Of a DNA stretch of 64,000 bases, positions 34,044 through 46,234 are shown piece by piece. The translations under genes were made by a program, and so were the position numbers. The DNA lies in NCBI GenBank assembly GCA_944472135.2, contig OX235262.1:68200887-68264886 (forward strand). The letters run 5' to 3'. Each line of letters begins with the position of its first letter. The first letter of the stretch is position 1. The notes below the pieces were generated by a model that saw only the letters and a list, made by a program, of their open reading frames with translations, ran no database searches and was not told the origin of the DNA. The stretch comes from Trichobilharzia regenti. Taxonomy: Eukaryota > Platyhelminthes > Trematoda > Strigeidida > Schistosomatidae.

Positions 34044-34779
34044 GTAAGTTTTGTTTACACATTTTTTGAACTTTGATGATGTACGACAGGATGTTATCAT
34101 ACATGGCTTCGAAATTAGTTGTAATCAAATACTACGTTTTCTGTGCTACTATGAAGTGTAATAACGTGAACTGATGCAACCAATTCTGGACAGGTTTCTC
34201 CGCTGTTTCGCCTATCTTTCGGTAGTATTTTGTTGACATCAATGTATGTTGGTCGAATGAGAATCTCATTCACCTCAACGTACAACTCTTCATAGTGATT
34301 TATTTTCGGTTAATCAGTTTTGGTCGGTCAAACTATACTTTCTTATTCATTCTCACTATGTCACTGTTTCTGATCTCAGGCATGTTTACATATTTCTTCA
34401 GCCCGTATCTTTTGTTTATCATATCCTTGTTATAACATTCAACTGCATGCTGCACTATGACGTCACTTTTATAGTAGAATACTTCTGGAACTCACCACTA
34501 TATAGTGGTTCACTCATATATTTACAGTTTCAAAGAAGAATTAAACTGAGTCAGCATTCATGATTCTTGAATGAGTCTGTCTTTGTTATTTCCATATTGT
34601 AAAACAGAGAACAGTCGAAATCTGTGATCGGATCTGATGTAGACGATAGTTTTCATGAATATTTAGCTATAGACAACTGTTTAAAAGAAATTTAGATGGC
34701 ACTGATATGGAAATATTTATTATAAAATACTCGCATTGACTGCGCATCTACATATGTTACTTTCCTATCTCATTTTTAG
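34044..34779 (+). other. Intron 4 (736 bp) of the kinase gene
   Basis: GT at 34044, AG at 34778-34779. No recognisable mobile element or gene; AT-rich. Confidence 0.85.
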
Positions 34780-34873
34780 GGGCGTTGGTTGTATTTTCAC
34801 CGAAATGATATCAGGAGTTGCAACATTTCCTGGATCAAAAGACTCAGTGGATCAACTTGATAAAATTTTTCGG
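34780..34873 (+). CDS. CDK14: CDK14/15-like kinase, C-lobe exon
   Basis: Acceptor catttttag precedes 34780; gtatgt follows 34873. The first base completes the split Trp codon, then GVGCIFTEMISGVATFPG and SKDSVDQLDKIFR. This corresponds to alpha-F and alpha-G of CDK14 (human MWGVGCIFVEMIQGVAAFPG). It ends in phase 0. Confidence 0.95.
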
Positions 34874-35879
34874 GTATGTTTTCAATTCTACTGTTGCATA
34901 TACAGCTTATACCCTTAGTCTCACTTTTTCCCTTGTAAATTAAATATGAATCTGGTCTTGTTGCTTAAGCTTGTTAATATATTTAGTACTTATTTTGTTA
35001 CCCGCCCCCCCCCCCCACCGATTGGTAGATAATACCTTAACTTGACAGTCGGGCTTTCATATCGTATCGATATAGTATTAAATGTTCTCGCCCTGGCAGG
35101 TTGAATGAATAGTGGTTTTACCAAAAGCAGTTATCATAATGTGATAAGTTATATGGACTATAGTAGCAATTTGAGGACGATATTGTTCTGCTGGTGGATA
35201 GGAGCTTAGCGCCAGTGAGATGTTTTCCTCATGTGACAATCAAGCCAGGTGCCCTTTTGAGTGAAGTGAACTTTAACAGAGTAGCCAGCTGGAAAGTATC
35301 AAACACTTAACTTTCCTCGTCAGCACGCAAATAACATCTGTTAACGATTTATCCTGCTCATATTTCGCTTAAATTCGAAATTTATATCCTTCCACTGTTG
35401 ATACTGTCATTCTGCATATTCTCCTATCTTTGGTCGTTGCAATCGACACATTCTAGAGAAAGATTGTTCCTAATCCTTATATAACATGGTGGACTTCATA
35501 CTAAAGCTTTCAGCATCCAATCCATATACCACATTTTGGCCTTCAGATGTTTGTTGGTTCCGCTTCAGACAGTTGTATAACATGCCATATATTTACCCTT
35601 ATTTACTGTAATGTTTATAATATTAAGCTTCTGGTAGACTTCAGATGTCATCTTCTTTGGTTAGTTACTCTATGGCTCACAACTATGATGGTATACTGTA
35701 GTGACAGTGAGTTTCACTTTGATTATTCTGTGTTCTTTTTTTGAAGTATGGTATCTTGAAGTGATGCTTTTTTTTGCATTGTTCTATGCTTCTTTGTCAA
35801 TCTGTCTGTTTTGTTGAGAAGTCATTCAGACAGTTTAGGTGGAGAAAAGACCGCATATTTACCAACTAATACTCTGCTT

Positions 35880-35884
<5 letters not shown>

Positions 35885-35930
<46 letters not shown>
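35885..35930. repeat. AT dinucleotide microsatellite
   Basis: About 46 bases of AT repeat. Confidence 0.95.
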
Positions 35931-35932
<2 letters not shown>

Positions 35933-36227
35933 ATGTATGTATAATCATTGTATGTATATTTCTGTTTTATACCCATTTGAGTGTGTGCAGTTTTCCATGC
36001 TGACTTTGCAGTCTAGATACCGTAGTTGAACACTCGATTAAATGAAATTAAAAATCATATTTAAAGTAAGATAACTGTTCTGTCAGCCTTTTGTGTATAC
36101 TGCCGGCTGTTTGCATTCCAGGCTTAGTACTTGATTGTATCTTTTCAATTCTACTCAAGACTGAATTCACTTAATATTCTAAAGCATCACCGCAACAAAG
36201 TGATTGGACAGGGAAAACGTTTGTTAT

Positions 36228-36650
36228 TATTATTCCCTTCAGTTCCGACTGTACCAAATGGCTACAGCAACACATCTCCACTTTGTTCTATTCTCTGCTG
36301 TCCTCTTCAGCTGCATCCACGATTGCCTATAACCTCTCATCCCCTCCATGTCACCCTTGCACCAATTGCTCACTTGTCGCTTCCCATTGGGATTCCACTC
36401 GACCTATGGGCTGTATTGCGCGTTATGTCATTCGATGGCCTCCTCAACGTGTGCCCGATCCATCTCCATTTCTACACATATGTTGAGCAGTAGGTTCTTA
36501 ATTGATTTGTTCTCAACCAGAGTTTTAAGTTGGCCAAGTTTCTCATCCCTATTGAAGAACTGATTGACTTCACATTTGTGTTGACTGAGTGCAGAAGATT
36601 TCGAAACTGGTTTCAACATGATAAAAGGCATGCCTACCTTTCCGATTTTG
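36228..36650 (-). mobile_element. SR2/RTE-like LINE 3' fragment
   Basis: Terminus 'ttattcccttcagttccgac' at left. Then the reverse complement of the C-terminal LINE ORF; open frames on both strands here belong to the element and are not host genes. Confidence 0.75.
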
Positions 36651-37654
36651 GTTTTGTTAGCTACTTTTAATGAACAGTAGCTCGCCTAATGAGTGTCCTA
36701 GCCTTCTATTTTTTTCATCTGGTTAGTCTTGTATTTCAACTGTCAGTAGTAACAGAGCAATGTCCCGTAGTTCAGTAACCATGCGACATACATGATTGCT
36801 AGATTCCGGTGGATACATTCGGCAGTAGATAACTACATCAGTTACCACTCGCCATTAGTTTGAATGTTCATAATCAAGTGTTAGAGTTGAGGACAGCTGG
36901 GACCTGACCTACTGTAGTGAATATGACTCCCACTCCAGCATTGAAGAAAGAGGGTTCGAGTAGTAGAGGGGGCATGAATTTTCCTAATAAATTAGGTACG
37001 ATTATCGGTGAGTTCTTATAGGCACAAAAAATAAATCTAGAGTTTACTGCTTTCTATATGCAAGGTGACACAAGAATACAGCTGAATGGATATTAGAGTT
37101 TTTACGTTGTGATTTCGAAATATTATAGATATGCAACTCAGGTGGATGATTTTGATGAAGTTGCTTTTTATGAGCCAGGTAGTGTAATTCCAAAGTCTTC
37201 ATTTTCCTTTTAAACACCAATCTTCAGCGCTTACTTCAATATGAAGTGGACGTATTTGAATTAACCATGTATTATACAATTTTATCTCCTGACAAACCTT
37301 TTATATGATTGGTTGTCAGTATGCATCAGTATTGATCATATATCTATTGATTCTGAACTTGACCTTTTCTCGTGTGCCTTATTCTTTATTAGCTGATAAA
37401 TTTGATTTATGCTAATGTATCTACTAATCACTGATTCATCCGAGTACCAGAGTTATAACAATTTTCCGGTATCTTTGGTGTTTACACCAATCAGATTGAT
37501 ATCCATAGTTGTCTACAAGCATTAGCATTAAAGAATATGTGTCGTGTCTTTTCACAGGTAGTTTTTGCTCTCCAACTCGGAGTCGAAGGGGATATCTTAT
37601 ATGAAGACAAAAATTGTCTTTTTCAAGTGTTGGTTTGTAGGGATTTGATTGATT

Positions 37655-37755
37655 GGTTACAGGACTTCATCATGAGCTGACATTAGTTAGAGAACCATTG
37701 GAAAACCTTGGAGTACTGGGCACCTGTTTTGTCCTAGTTTGGGACTCTTCATCTG
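37655..37755 (-). mobile_element. tRNA-like SINE, family 2, 3' fragment
   Basis: 'gagctgacattagttagagaa' to 'tagtttgggactcttcatc' is the body of the family without its head. Confidence 0.6.
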
Positions 37756-37927
37756 AACAGTTACTAAACAAAGGGATATTTTTACTTGGGACTCATGTGA
37801 ACGATTCGATAATTTGCTTGTACCAGTTTTCTAATTAGCTAAAATCAGTGGGACAACGAATGTGTTCATAAACTATAGATGTTAACCAACATAACGTTTT
37901 GTTTACTTTTACTTTCTTCCCTCTTAG

Positions 37928-38315
37928 GTTATGGGTACACCAAGTGAAGAAACATGGCCTGGTGTTTCTAAACTACCTAAATACAGAAGTTTATTAGGCG
38001 ATATCAATTTGAATTTACCAGTGCAAAGAACTAAAAGTATATCAGTAGCATTAAGTAATGATACTACTAGTGGATGTGAAGAACGACCACGTAAACCTGG
38101 TGATAGTGATCAGAAACAAAGACGTTTACATTATTATCCTAGTCGACCATTGCATAGAGTTATATCACGTTTAAATCGTGCTCCACATGCTGAAGCATTA
38201 GCTGTACAATTTTTACAACTTCAACCATCGAAAAGAATTAGCGCTAGAGCTGCTATGCGTAGTGTATACTTTTCAAATCATTTGCCTACTGCTCAACTTG
38301 CCTGCCTTCCTGACA
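37928..38315 (+). CDS. CDK14: CDK14/15-like kinase, end of kinase domain
   Basis: Acceptor ccctcttag precedes 37928; gtaagt starts at 38316 and the exon ends in phase 1. It reads VMGTPSEETWPGVSKLPKYR, then an insertion of about 40 residues rich in Ser, Arg and Lys, then HYYPSRPLHRVISRLNRAPH, AEALAVQFLQLQPSKRISAR and AAMRSVYFSNHLP. The ends match the CDK14 C-lobe (VLGTPNEDTWPGV, and NRLSAQAALSHEYFSDLP). The insert lies between alpha-G and alpha-H (CMGC-insert region) and is absent from the vertebrate protein as I know it. The catalytic domain closes here, near in-window residue 315. Confidence 0.95.
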
Positions 38316-38851
38316 GTAAGTGACTGTTTTGCCTTTTTATAATTGTTTTTCGAGGTGTGATAAACAGATTTATAGATAATATTTTAGTTTTCATAACAAT
38401 AAGATTATAATCAGTACAAAAAGGGGCATTCAATTTTCTCTCTCAAAAGTACTTCTGAACAAGTTTTTTTTTTGAACAGTCTAGGACCTGTAGACTTTCT
38501 TTTTTTCATTTGTTGTATTTAGAGTGGAACATAGGTCTTCAGTTTTCGATGTTCCAATTTTAGACGTATTGTTTTCATAGGCTTAGGATGGTAGTCCCAC
38601 GTCCAAGTTTCCCTCTTTCTCCTGGTCGACAACCAGTTAGTAAAGTAAAAACAACGATTTACGCAGAATAAAATGTTTTCATTGTATATTTAATTGGCTC
38701 CTCATCAACCGGTCACATCCGAAACAAATAAATTAAGTTTACGTTCAGGACAATTTCAACTTGTTTGCAAATGTTACATAATGTCACTTGACAGGAGGCT
38801 CCAAACCAAACAGAAGGCGCAGAGAAATATATGTGACTTATAAACAAAGGT

Positions 38852-39080
38852 GTGTGTCGGTGTCACAGCGGCAGAATGCCCGCCAACCACGCCTGATGTG
38901 GTCCAGGGTTCGACTCTTGGACAACGCACTCCTTTGCTTCAGTAAGCCAGTAATAAGGCTAGTAAAAAGAAAATGTTGAGCATCAGGTTAGCAACCCTAT
39001 TCCGTTAAAAATAAACACTCTTACTACCGAAACTTGAAGCCTTATTTTTCACTAAGAACGTGAAGGAATATATATATATA
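38852..39080 (+). mobile_element. tRNA-Gly-like SINE, family 1
   Basis: GTGTCGGTGTCACAGCGGCAG head, B box GGTTCGACTC, body and the tail 'acttgaagccttatttttcac'. Followed by a short AT run. Confidence 0.75.
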
Positions 39081-39719
39081 TTAAGAGTAAATGAACAAGC
39101 AACTTTTTTGGTCAAATTGAACTTCCTGTGTATAAGCTCCATAAGAGTGATTTCTGATTACCGTTTATTAATTTTCAAGTTGCCTGTCATTTGACACCAT
39201 GTAACACTTGTAGGTATGTCAAAACTGTTCTGTGCATAAATAAACGTGATTCATTTATTCAGGTTGTAGGTAACTGATGAGAAACCGACGAAATAAACTA
39301 TGGCACCACTTTATTCTATCCAAACTCTCGTTGTTGTTTTATTCAAATGCATAAAGGGATGAAGTGTATGATGGAAACGGAACTCAGACCTCTTATGTGG
39401 CTGCCTATCATTCTACCATAGGCTGATCAATAGACACATTAATGTTTTTGGAAAATTAAACTAGCTTTTAACTGTTTACTCTAGCGATGCTTTCAACTTT
39501 TACATTGATTTCAAGTTTCAAACGACTATTTGTTAGTGGTCTATAACATATTGCTAACAAAATTATCAAGTGAGATATTTTGTACATTGCGTTTGTGAAT
39601 ACGATGATTTCACTGTTTAGCATTACCGAGATTCTGAGTATATCGATACTTGAAACTATGAATAATCACCATTCTGTTTAATTTATAAGAAGAGATGGAG
39701 GGAAATGCTTGTAAACTGT

Positions 39720-40275
39720 GCAGAAGAAAAGTATATACATTTACATGACTCCACTGTTCATAAGAGACACAGTCACTCAATTACTGGCATCAAAACTCCA
39801 AAATGTAATAGCTAAAACATTCTTTACTGCAACACTATGTTTAAAAGTCACCACTTGTTGTATAATTCCAATGCAGGTGAAGGATAAACTACCGAACCTA
39901 ACCACCACAATGTGCATTTATAAATTTAATTGTTCTTGTGGAGAGAGTTGCATAGATAGAACAATTTGGAAAACCCACCATCGCCTTCTTGAGCATTGTT
40001 CAACGTGGTTAGGTGAAGGAGTCGTAAAGTCAATCAACAGTTCAATATTGACACAACTTGTGCAAACAGATTACAGAGTTGACAAAACAATCCGCCTTTA
40101 CAATTCCATACCGGATGCCACCTAAATCCCCTAAGTTTGTACGTTTTCAACTGCTAATCTTAACTGAGGCAATCTATACAAGAAGTTTCCAGCTCAGTCT
40201 TTGCTCTCAGGAAGAGGTTTTTCAACACCTTTCCCCCACCCTATGGCCTTTAACCCCAATTTAGAATATTTATCC
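39720..40275 (+). mobile_element. Penelope-like element, GIY-YIG endonuclease remnant
   Basis: The frame reads VKDKLPNLTTTMCIYKFNCS, CGESCIDRTIWKTHHRLLEH then CSTWLGEGVVKSINSSIL, the GIY-YIG region of Penelope-like elements: the YKF-C-CG then YIGRT block (here CIDRT, so the catalytic-motif Tyr/Gly are lost) and the HHR-EH motif. A frameshift near 40090 moves the rest (PKFVRFQLLILTEAIYTRSF) into another frame. Non-functional. Confidence 0.78.
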
Positions 40276-40360
40276 CAGTGACACTGGATAACTGATACTT
40301 CAGTATGTGTTTGTAAAGTTTGATGAGAATTTGCCGAAAATACGTATTTCCTTACTTAAA

Positions 40361-40789
40361 TAGTATTTAATTGGTGGATGGTGACTAGCAGTGGAATCCA
40401 GGATAACGCGCATTTCGTCCTATTTGGGACTCGTCTGCCAGCTGGATGTACCTGCATTTCTCAGTGAGTGATGATTTTCCCACCGAGGCTCGAACCCAGT
40501 ACCCATAGTTTCAAACAGCAAAGCGTTGTCTACTGGACCACTTGGGCCATGAGAGCCACCTCTTGTGCACCGGGTCATATTAATTTAATTCAATTAAATT
40601 AAATTAATATGACCCGTCTCAGGTTGCTTTGGCGTTTGGAACTATGGGCACTGGGTTCAAGCCTCGGTGGGAACACCATCACTCACTGAGAAATGCAGGT
40701 ACATCCAGCTGGCAGACGAGTCCCAAATAGAACGAAATGCGCGTTATCCTGGATTCCACTGCTAGTCACCATCCACCCATTAAATACTA
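40361..40789. repeat. 429-bp near-palindrome containing SINE family 4 in both orientations
   Basis: The left arm begins TAGTATTTAATTGG and the right arm ends with its complement. Both contain 'agcagtggaatccaggataa' or its complement and 'gctggatgtacctgcatttc'. The centre is a perfect hairpin around 'gggtcatattaatttaatt' with a 3-base loop. The right arm lacks roughly 40 bases present in the left (near 40510-40570). Confidence 0.9.
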
Positions 40790-41472
40790 ACTAAATGCTC
40801 AGACATCGTCGAGGCATCTGCACAAGAAGCCGACATGTCAACCTGAGACCGAGCATTTCAGTCCAATCAATCGACGGGAAAAACTCAAATTCAATAAAAT
40901 TACTTGAATAATGTTCTATAGTTGAAATGCATCAATTTTATTCATTCAAAGTACCCGTTTAATATATCAGAGTAATAGGCCTAATTTAACACAAAGTCTA
41001 CTCTCATTTCAACATTTCTATTAGTATTGTGTTCTTCTTTCATATGGTATTATTACAGGGTGTGATGCCTATTTGACTGTTTATAATTGTTTCTCTTGAA
41101 TATGGGCGTTTATTTATTGTTTCCATATGCTAGTATAACTTGTCAATACATGAATGGCTAGTTTGTAAGAAGCATTTACACACTACTCTACACAGCTTAG
41201 TTGCATCTTTTCAATCTTTGTTTTTTTTTATACAGCTTTAGTGTTATCTACGAATTAAATGTCGTCTATTGTTTTGTTCAATCTTTAAGTTAATTTAGCA
41301 TACACAGAAAGAAAAGAATATGGTCTAGGCTTAAGACGCCATTCTGTCCATTTCATCAGCGCATCCATTAACTAGCCATTGAAATCTTTTAAAATAATCT
41401 TTTATATTGTTTAATACTCACTAATTGTTTCTTTTATCTGTTTTCATATTTTCCAATGATTTTTACACTTAG

Positions 41473-43373
41473 CTGTATCTATATTTGTCATACCAAACAT
41501 ACGCTTGGTTCCTGAGTCAACTTCACAACCAAGTCCAAACAAAGAATCATCACGTAATTATTATCGACGACATGCAAATGAAAATGATCAAATTGATATA
41601 CCAATACAACATCAACACGGGGATCCATCAGAAGTTGATGAATTTCCTGCTTCAACTACTATTGTCGATAGAAATGAAAGTGTTCATGGGGAATCGCATG
41701 GTCGTTGGCATCGTCCAGGTCTTTCAAAATTTGAAAAACAATTAATAGCTGATGAAAGTTTACAATTACCGTCATCTCCAACCTCGGGAACAAATTCATC
41801 TAAGGTTTCATGGTTAGGACTACAGAATATATCTATATCAGATAAAAATCGAAGTAATAGCAGTATGAATTGTAAAGCTGTAGTGAATGGAAAAGGCAAT
41901 AGTGGATCTGAAGGTGATAAGAGTGTATCTCAAGATGAGAATCCTACAACTAATCATTTATATGTCTCACGAGCTTATGAGTCAGCAGATGCTGTATTGA
42001 ATGCTGTCCCTTTCGACAAACCAAATGATGATGTATCTAAATTAACCAATGAAGAATGTGAACCAGTTAAAGTCTTTCCTGCCTGTTTTGATTTACCTAA
42101 GAAATCTGATCGTCCAACATCAAAGGTGCCACCCTCTTCCTCCCGGATTCAAATGGCCAACCCTATGTCTCCGAATTCACTGTCTAATTCAGTTTATGAT
42201 TCACCTGTACGTGCTTCAACTGTTTTCTCTAATCAAACATCTGATTTCCTCTCTCCTGCCAACCGTCCAAATTTGCATACACTATCAGGTTCTACATCTC
42301 AAGTCTTTCCCCCGTATCTTCATAATGCTCAACAACAACCTATGCTTACGCCATATCCTGCCTTAACGCCTTTATTTTATTATCCTGATTATTATTACCC
42401 AGAGTGGAACAATGTACAAAATTCTGTATACTATCCTCAGATGCCGACACTGGATGAACGTCGTACAGCTGCCGCGGCGGCAGTGGCAGCCGCTGCAGCT
42501 GCGGCCGCCGCAGTTACACTCTATCCTGCTGTTGCTCCACACTCAGATACACATTTACCAGGCAACCTTGTCTCTTCCATGTGTTCACATGATCATGTGC
42601 CTCAAGAAATGAGTATGATATCCAGTACAATGGATCCTGGTTCTTTAAATATTAGCAAATGCAGTGATAGTTACAATGAAGAGTCTTTAGGCAAAGAACC
42701 GCATTCTAATCGACCAGACGATAAACCATGTGAAAGCTTTAACTGCAATATGTCGTTGCCTGGAACCTCTGATATACAGTTGTCCAACAGACTGCCATCT
42801 AACTTCAGCAGTTATTATATACCATATGGTTTACCCTTAAATTGTTCAAATCCAATGTATATGTGTCCCTGCTTTGGAGCGGCTAACTGTGTTGGTGCAC
42901 CGAACTCCACTATACCAGTTATGCACAACCCTTCAGTTTTTTGGGATCCTAATTCAATTCCTTATATGTTTCATATACCTCGACAACACAATGTTATGCC
43001 ATGTGAAAGAGAACGATCTCATAGTGCTTCACTAGCTACTTCTTTGAGTGTTGGGTCAGATCAAAAAAAGCATAGTGATAGTCCGAAATCACAAGTACCA
43101 AATGCATCCTTCAATCAACCACCTTATCCTTACTCACAATCACATTTATCGACTGAGAATAATTCTAAAACTGCTGATTCTTTGAGCACATCAGAATCTC
43201 ATACTAGTCATGATACTATGGTCAATAGTTCGACAGTTTTCTCAAATTGCTCAAATCTAAATTCTGACTTATCTCAAGCAAACTTTTCATCTCAAACACA
43301 CTTCCCTCATGTGAATGCTGATCAACAAACTTGTAGACCATGTCAAAATACAATAGGTCTCACACCTTGTCAA
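41473..43373 (+). CDS. CDK14: CDK14/15-like kinase, long tail exon 7 in window
   Basis: Acceptor ttacacttag precedes 41473; gtaaga starts at 43374. Two bases complete a split Thr codon, then VSIFVIPNIRLVPE, matching the vertebrate CDK14 tail motif SIFTVPNVRLQPE; this ties the exon to the kinase. The following roughly 610 residues are Ser/Asn/Pro/Tyr-rich and unlike any family I recognise. They include a Tyr-rich patch (YPDYYYPEWNNVQNSVYYP), an Ala run (5 Ala, Val, 9 Ala; bases 42468-42512) and Cys-containing segments. No transmembrane segment is evident. If the donor at 43374 is not used, the frame runs to a TGA at 43467-43469, which would give a shorter isoform. Confidence 0.9.
42468..42512 (+). 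repeat. Alanine-run coding tract in kinase tail
   Basis: Fifteen consecutive codons, fourteen Ala and one Val, using GCT, GCC, GCG and GCA. It is a GC-rich island in AT-rich surroundings. Mixed codon use argues against a simple, recent triplet expansion. Confidence 0.9.
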
Positions 43374-44394
43374 GTAAGATTTCTATCAACCTTTACGTAT
43401 AGTGTATTTCTATTTAATAAGGAATACAAAAATGAAACTATTCCATACTATTATTTACTATTTATCTGAATTTCATTCTTGTCTTCTACTTGGGTAATTG
43501 TAACTCTTAGCTTATGCTGTGAAATAAATATCCGACTTCCATATCGCTCCTTCGTTTGTTGCTGAGGATATTCCCAATTTAAAAAGTGGCGAAATGGCCA
43601 CATATTTGCCTGCAGGAGGAGTTTGACTTCGTTGACCATGTGGCTCTATGTGTCTGTGAAAACGGTGACGAAAAATATATTATTTCTGAACATCCGTATT
43701 CATCTAAGACCTTTGAGTCATCTCTTCCATGTATCCTAATAGCCTAACAAACTACACCGACTGGAAAGAATGCTACCAGGCCACATAAGTCATCTGGACA
43801 GCGGTCAAACCCAGTTGTACTGCTTACGAATAAGGGCGTGATAGCAGTAAAATATTTCCCTCGGTCTACCAACAGGCCATCTATACTGCCTCTCTGCTTC
43901 GTGCGATGAAGCAGTTAAAAGGAGTCAATCTCGGAAAGTGCACTTCTCGCCTTACTTTTTGGCGGCCTGTAATTGACAGTTAGATCTGCATACGGACGGA
44001 ACTGCAAAAACCAGTTCTCAACAGAACGTTTGCGACTGATTTGAAGTAGTTTTCCCCTGGGTTCTGAGTTCGCGCAGCACCAATGCTCTTTCTGCTTCAG
44101 ATATTTCTAGGACAAGTTAGCTATAACTGTGTAAACAGCTGGGAGGGAATAATCTCTTAGACACTTCTATAACCATACAAAGCTCTCCATAAGCATTAGT
44201 TCTCATGACGTCAACCATCATGGTGTCTGCTAATGAAAAGGAAGCCTATTCAATAGTTTCGGGTTTTGTTATCATAAACCTTTCAAACTAGAATATTGTT
44301 ACCAATGTCCACTCTTAGCTGTCTCTATATTATCTGCATTTTATGACCTTTGAAGCTTTCACCTAATCTGAAACGCTAGTGACTGTCGGTCAAG

Positions 44395-44600
44395 AGAGTA
44401 TTGGTATGCATTGGTATTAGATGGTTGGAAGTAATTGGCGGGAAGCCTTGCTTAACATAGGTTTCGTGCTTGTTGGCACTCACCAGTCAGCAAGGCGTAT
44501 CTGCATCCTAGAAGGAACTCATTTCACTTCTTAGATTCGAATAGGCGTCACCCAGTGGTGTAGTCAGAGACGTTACGACTGAGCTATTTGATCTCGCAAA
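44395..44600 (-). mobile_element. tRNA-like SINE, family 3
   Basis: 'ggtattagatggttggaag', 'cactcaccagtcagcaaggcg' and 'taggcgtcacccagtg' match 15300-15440; head at right in reverse orientation. Confidence 0.6.
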
Positions 44601-44754
44601 TAACCTTCTGTAGGACTTTTTAGAATGTTATAATGTGAATTGAAATAAAATCTTAACATTATTTGTTATCCTCTGGTTTGACTGGTGGTAATGTTGTCCA
44701 ATAAGAATGTGAATGTAAAATTAAAAAATTATGTGCGGTGTATACTGCCGATAA

Positions 44755-44840
44755 TTCCCAAACTAGGATGAAACAGCTATCCAGTACTCCCTGTTGGTTT
44801 CAGTGGTTCTTTACCTGATATCAATCGGTGGTTCAACTCG
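44755..44840 (+). mobile_element. tRNA-like SINE, family 2, body fragment
   Basis: 'tcccaaactaggatgaaacagc' and 'ccagtactccctg' identify it. Confidence 0.55.
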
Positions 44841-45529
44841 TAAAAGCAAATTTAATCTTTACAAACCAACTCTTGGAAATATATTAATGAGAGAACGAAT
44901 AAAAAGGGCCGGTCACTTAGTGTTTCTCAGTGAATTAGTAGTTTCTTGCCTTACACTTTTCTCATATCCTAAAATGACTGCTAAATAAGGCATCATAAAA
45001 TTCTCAGTCTACTGAACATAAAGTCTCTTATAGAGTTGCTTATATTCCTACTTGATGGAATGCAAGGAGGAAGTTGTGTATAGAGAAGATGTTCAGTGTC
45101 CGATAATACGATATTTGCTAATTTTTTGCATGAGTTCAAATATTTATCTCCAGCAGTATTAACAAGTTGGTCTAGCGAAACCCACTCACCCTACTGACAG
45201 CTTTTAGAGCCTTTCATAATGTTCAGAAATCTTTATATGTAGCCCAGGGTATATTTATTGCGAGCAATAGACAAAAATAGATAGAATACAAGAATTAACA
45301 AACTCTAAAAGCAGAGACTGAGTGACACCATATTTTTTTTAACTTCCTTACGTAGGACTTTATATGGAATTTCTTTCCAGAAACTAACATGATACAGAAA
45401 GACCAAGAAGGATAAAACTGAAGACACAATCAGTGATACTTCACATTCAACTTAGTTTCGATTTCAGTGCTATCTATGATACTAGAATAATAAGAACCAA
45501 CCAGTTCATGTAAGTCGTGTTTATGTCTG

Positions 45530-45600
45530 GAAATGAACAACCTGACCTTCGAAGGGATTTAGCTTAAGACCATTTGACCAAAGACCATTGACTAATTTCT
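45530..45600 (-). mobile_element. CR1/jockey-like RT fragment
   Basis: Minus strand reads NGLKLNPFEGQVVHF, a decayed copy of the GLKLNPFECQTVNF motif at 63040 and 24410. Confidence 0.4.
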
Positions 45601-45906
45601 GAGAAAAAGTTAATCATTTTGGAACAGTCTGGAATTTGTTGATTCCCTGCTTTCTAGGTGTTGTCACTCATAGGCGAATTAACTTCTAACATTCCAGCCT
45701 AATGTATACAGTCGGGAAAGATATTCTGTTTCATAACTGTTTCTGTTTGTTATTGAATTTCTTCTGCAATCGAGTGATATCTCAAAAAAATTTGATTGAT
45801 CCAATCTTCAATATAGAAATATCCCCATTTAGACATTTAGAAAACAGAAAGATTGAGCGAAGAAATATTCACTTTTCAATTAGATCCTCATCTCTGGCTC
45901 TACTGT

Positions 45907-46197
45907 AATATATATGGCATTTTTATTACAATACACAACAGTTTACCAATCAAGTGGCGATATGTTTAGTAACAATATTTAGTCAGTGTCAACATGTCAA
46001 TGGGGAAAAAAGTCGCTGATGCAGTCACCGAGCAACTGCAATTTTATGAACAGAGTTTTTTTCGGAACTGTTACCATACTGACTCTCCTAGGTGTTGAAT
46101 TCATGACATGTTGGCACTGACTAACTGTTATTAACAAACATATCACTACTTGATTGGTAAATTGTTATTTATTGTGATAAAAATGCCATATATATTA
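45907..46197. repeat. Foldback element (arms about 90 bp)
   Basis: 45907-45997 ('atatatggcatttttatta' to 'aacatgtca') is inverted against about 46105-46197, with roughly 15% mismatches and small indels. Central spacer about 105 bases. No coding content. Confidence 0.8.
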
Positions 46198-46234
46198 GAT
46201 TTTCTATAGTTTTGGTTTGTAAGGATTAGTTATG

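Larger units (their letters stand above)
34874..37927 (+). other. Intron 5 (3.1 kb) of the kinase gene
   Basis: GT at 34874, AG at 37926-37927. Contains a C-run near 35003-35017, a long AT repeat (35885-35930), a minus-strand LINE 3' fragment (36228-36650) and a partial SINE (37655-37755). The rest has no recognised feature. Confidence 0.85.
38316..41472 (+). other. Intron 6 (3.2 kb) of the kinase gene
   Basis: GT at 38316, AG at 41471-41472. Contains a SINE (38852-39080), a Penelope-like endonuclease remnant (39720-40275) and a 429-bp near-palindrome (40361-40789). In 40800-41470 I see only AT-rich sequence. Confidence 0.85.

Noticed and set aside
36131..36563. Four overlapping plus-strand ORFs of up to 120 codons
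   Set aside because: They are reverse-strand translations of a LINE 3' end.
38515..38640. Reverse SINE family-1 remnant
   Set aside because: Only 'ggaacataggtcttcag' is convincing; too diverged to annotate.
42049..42612. Plus-strand ORFs in a second frame inside exon 7
   Set aside because: Overlap the in-frame kinase tail, which is supported by splice phase and the conserved SIF-IPNIRL motif.
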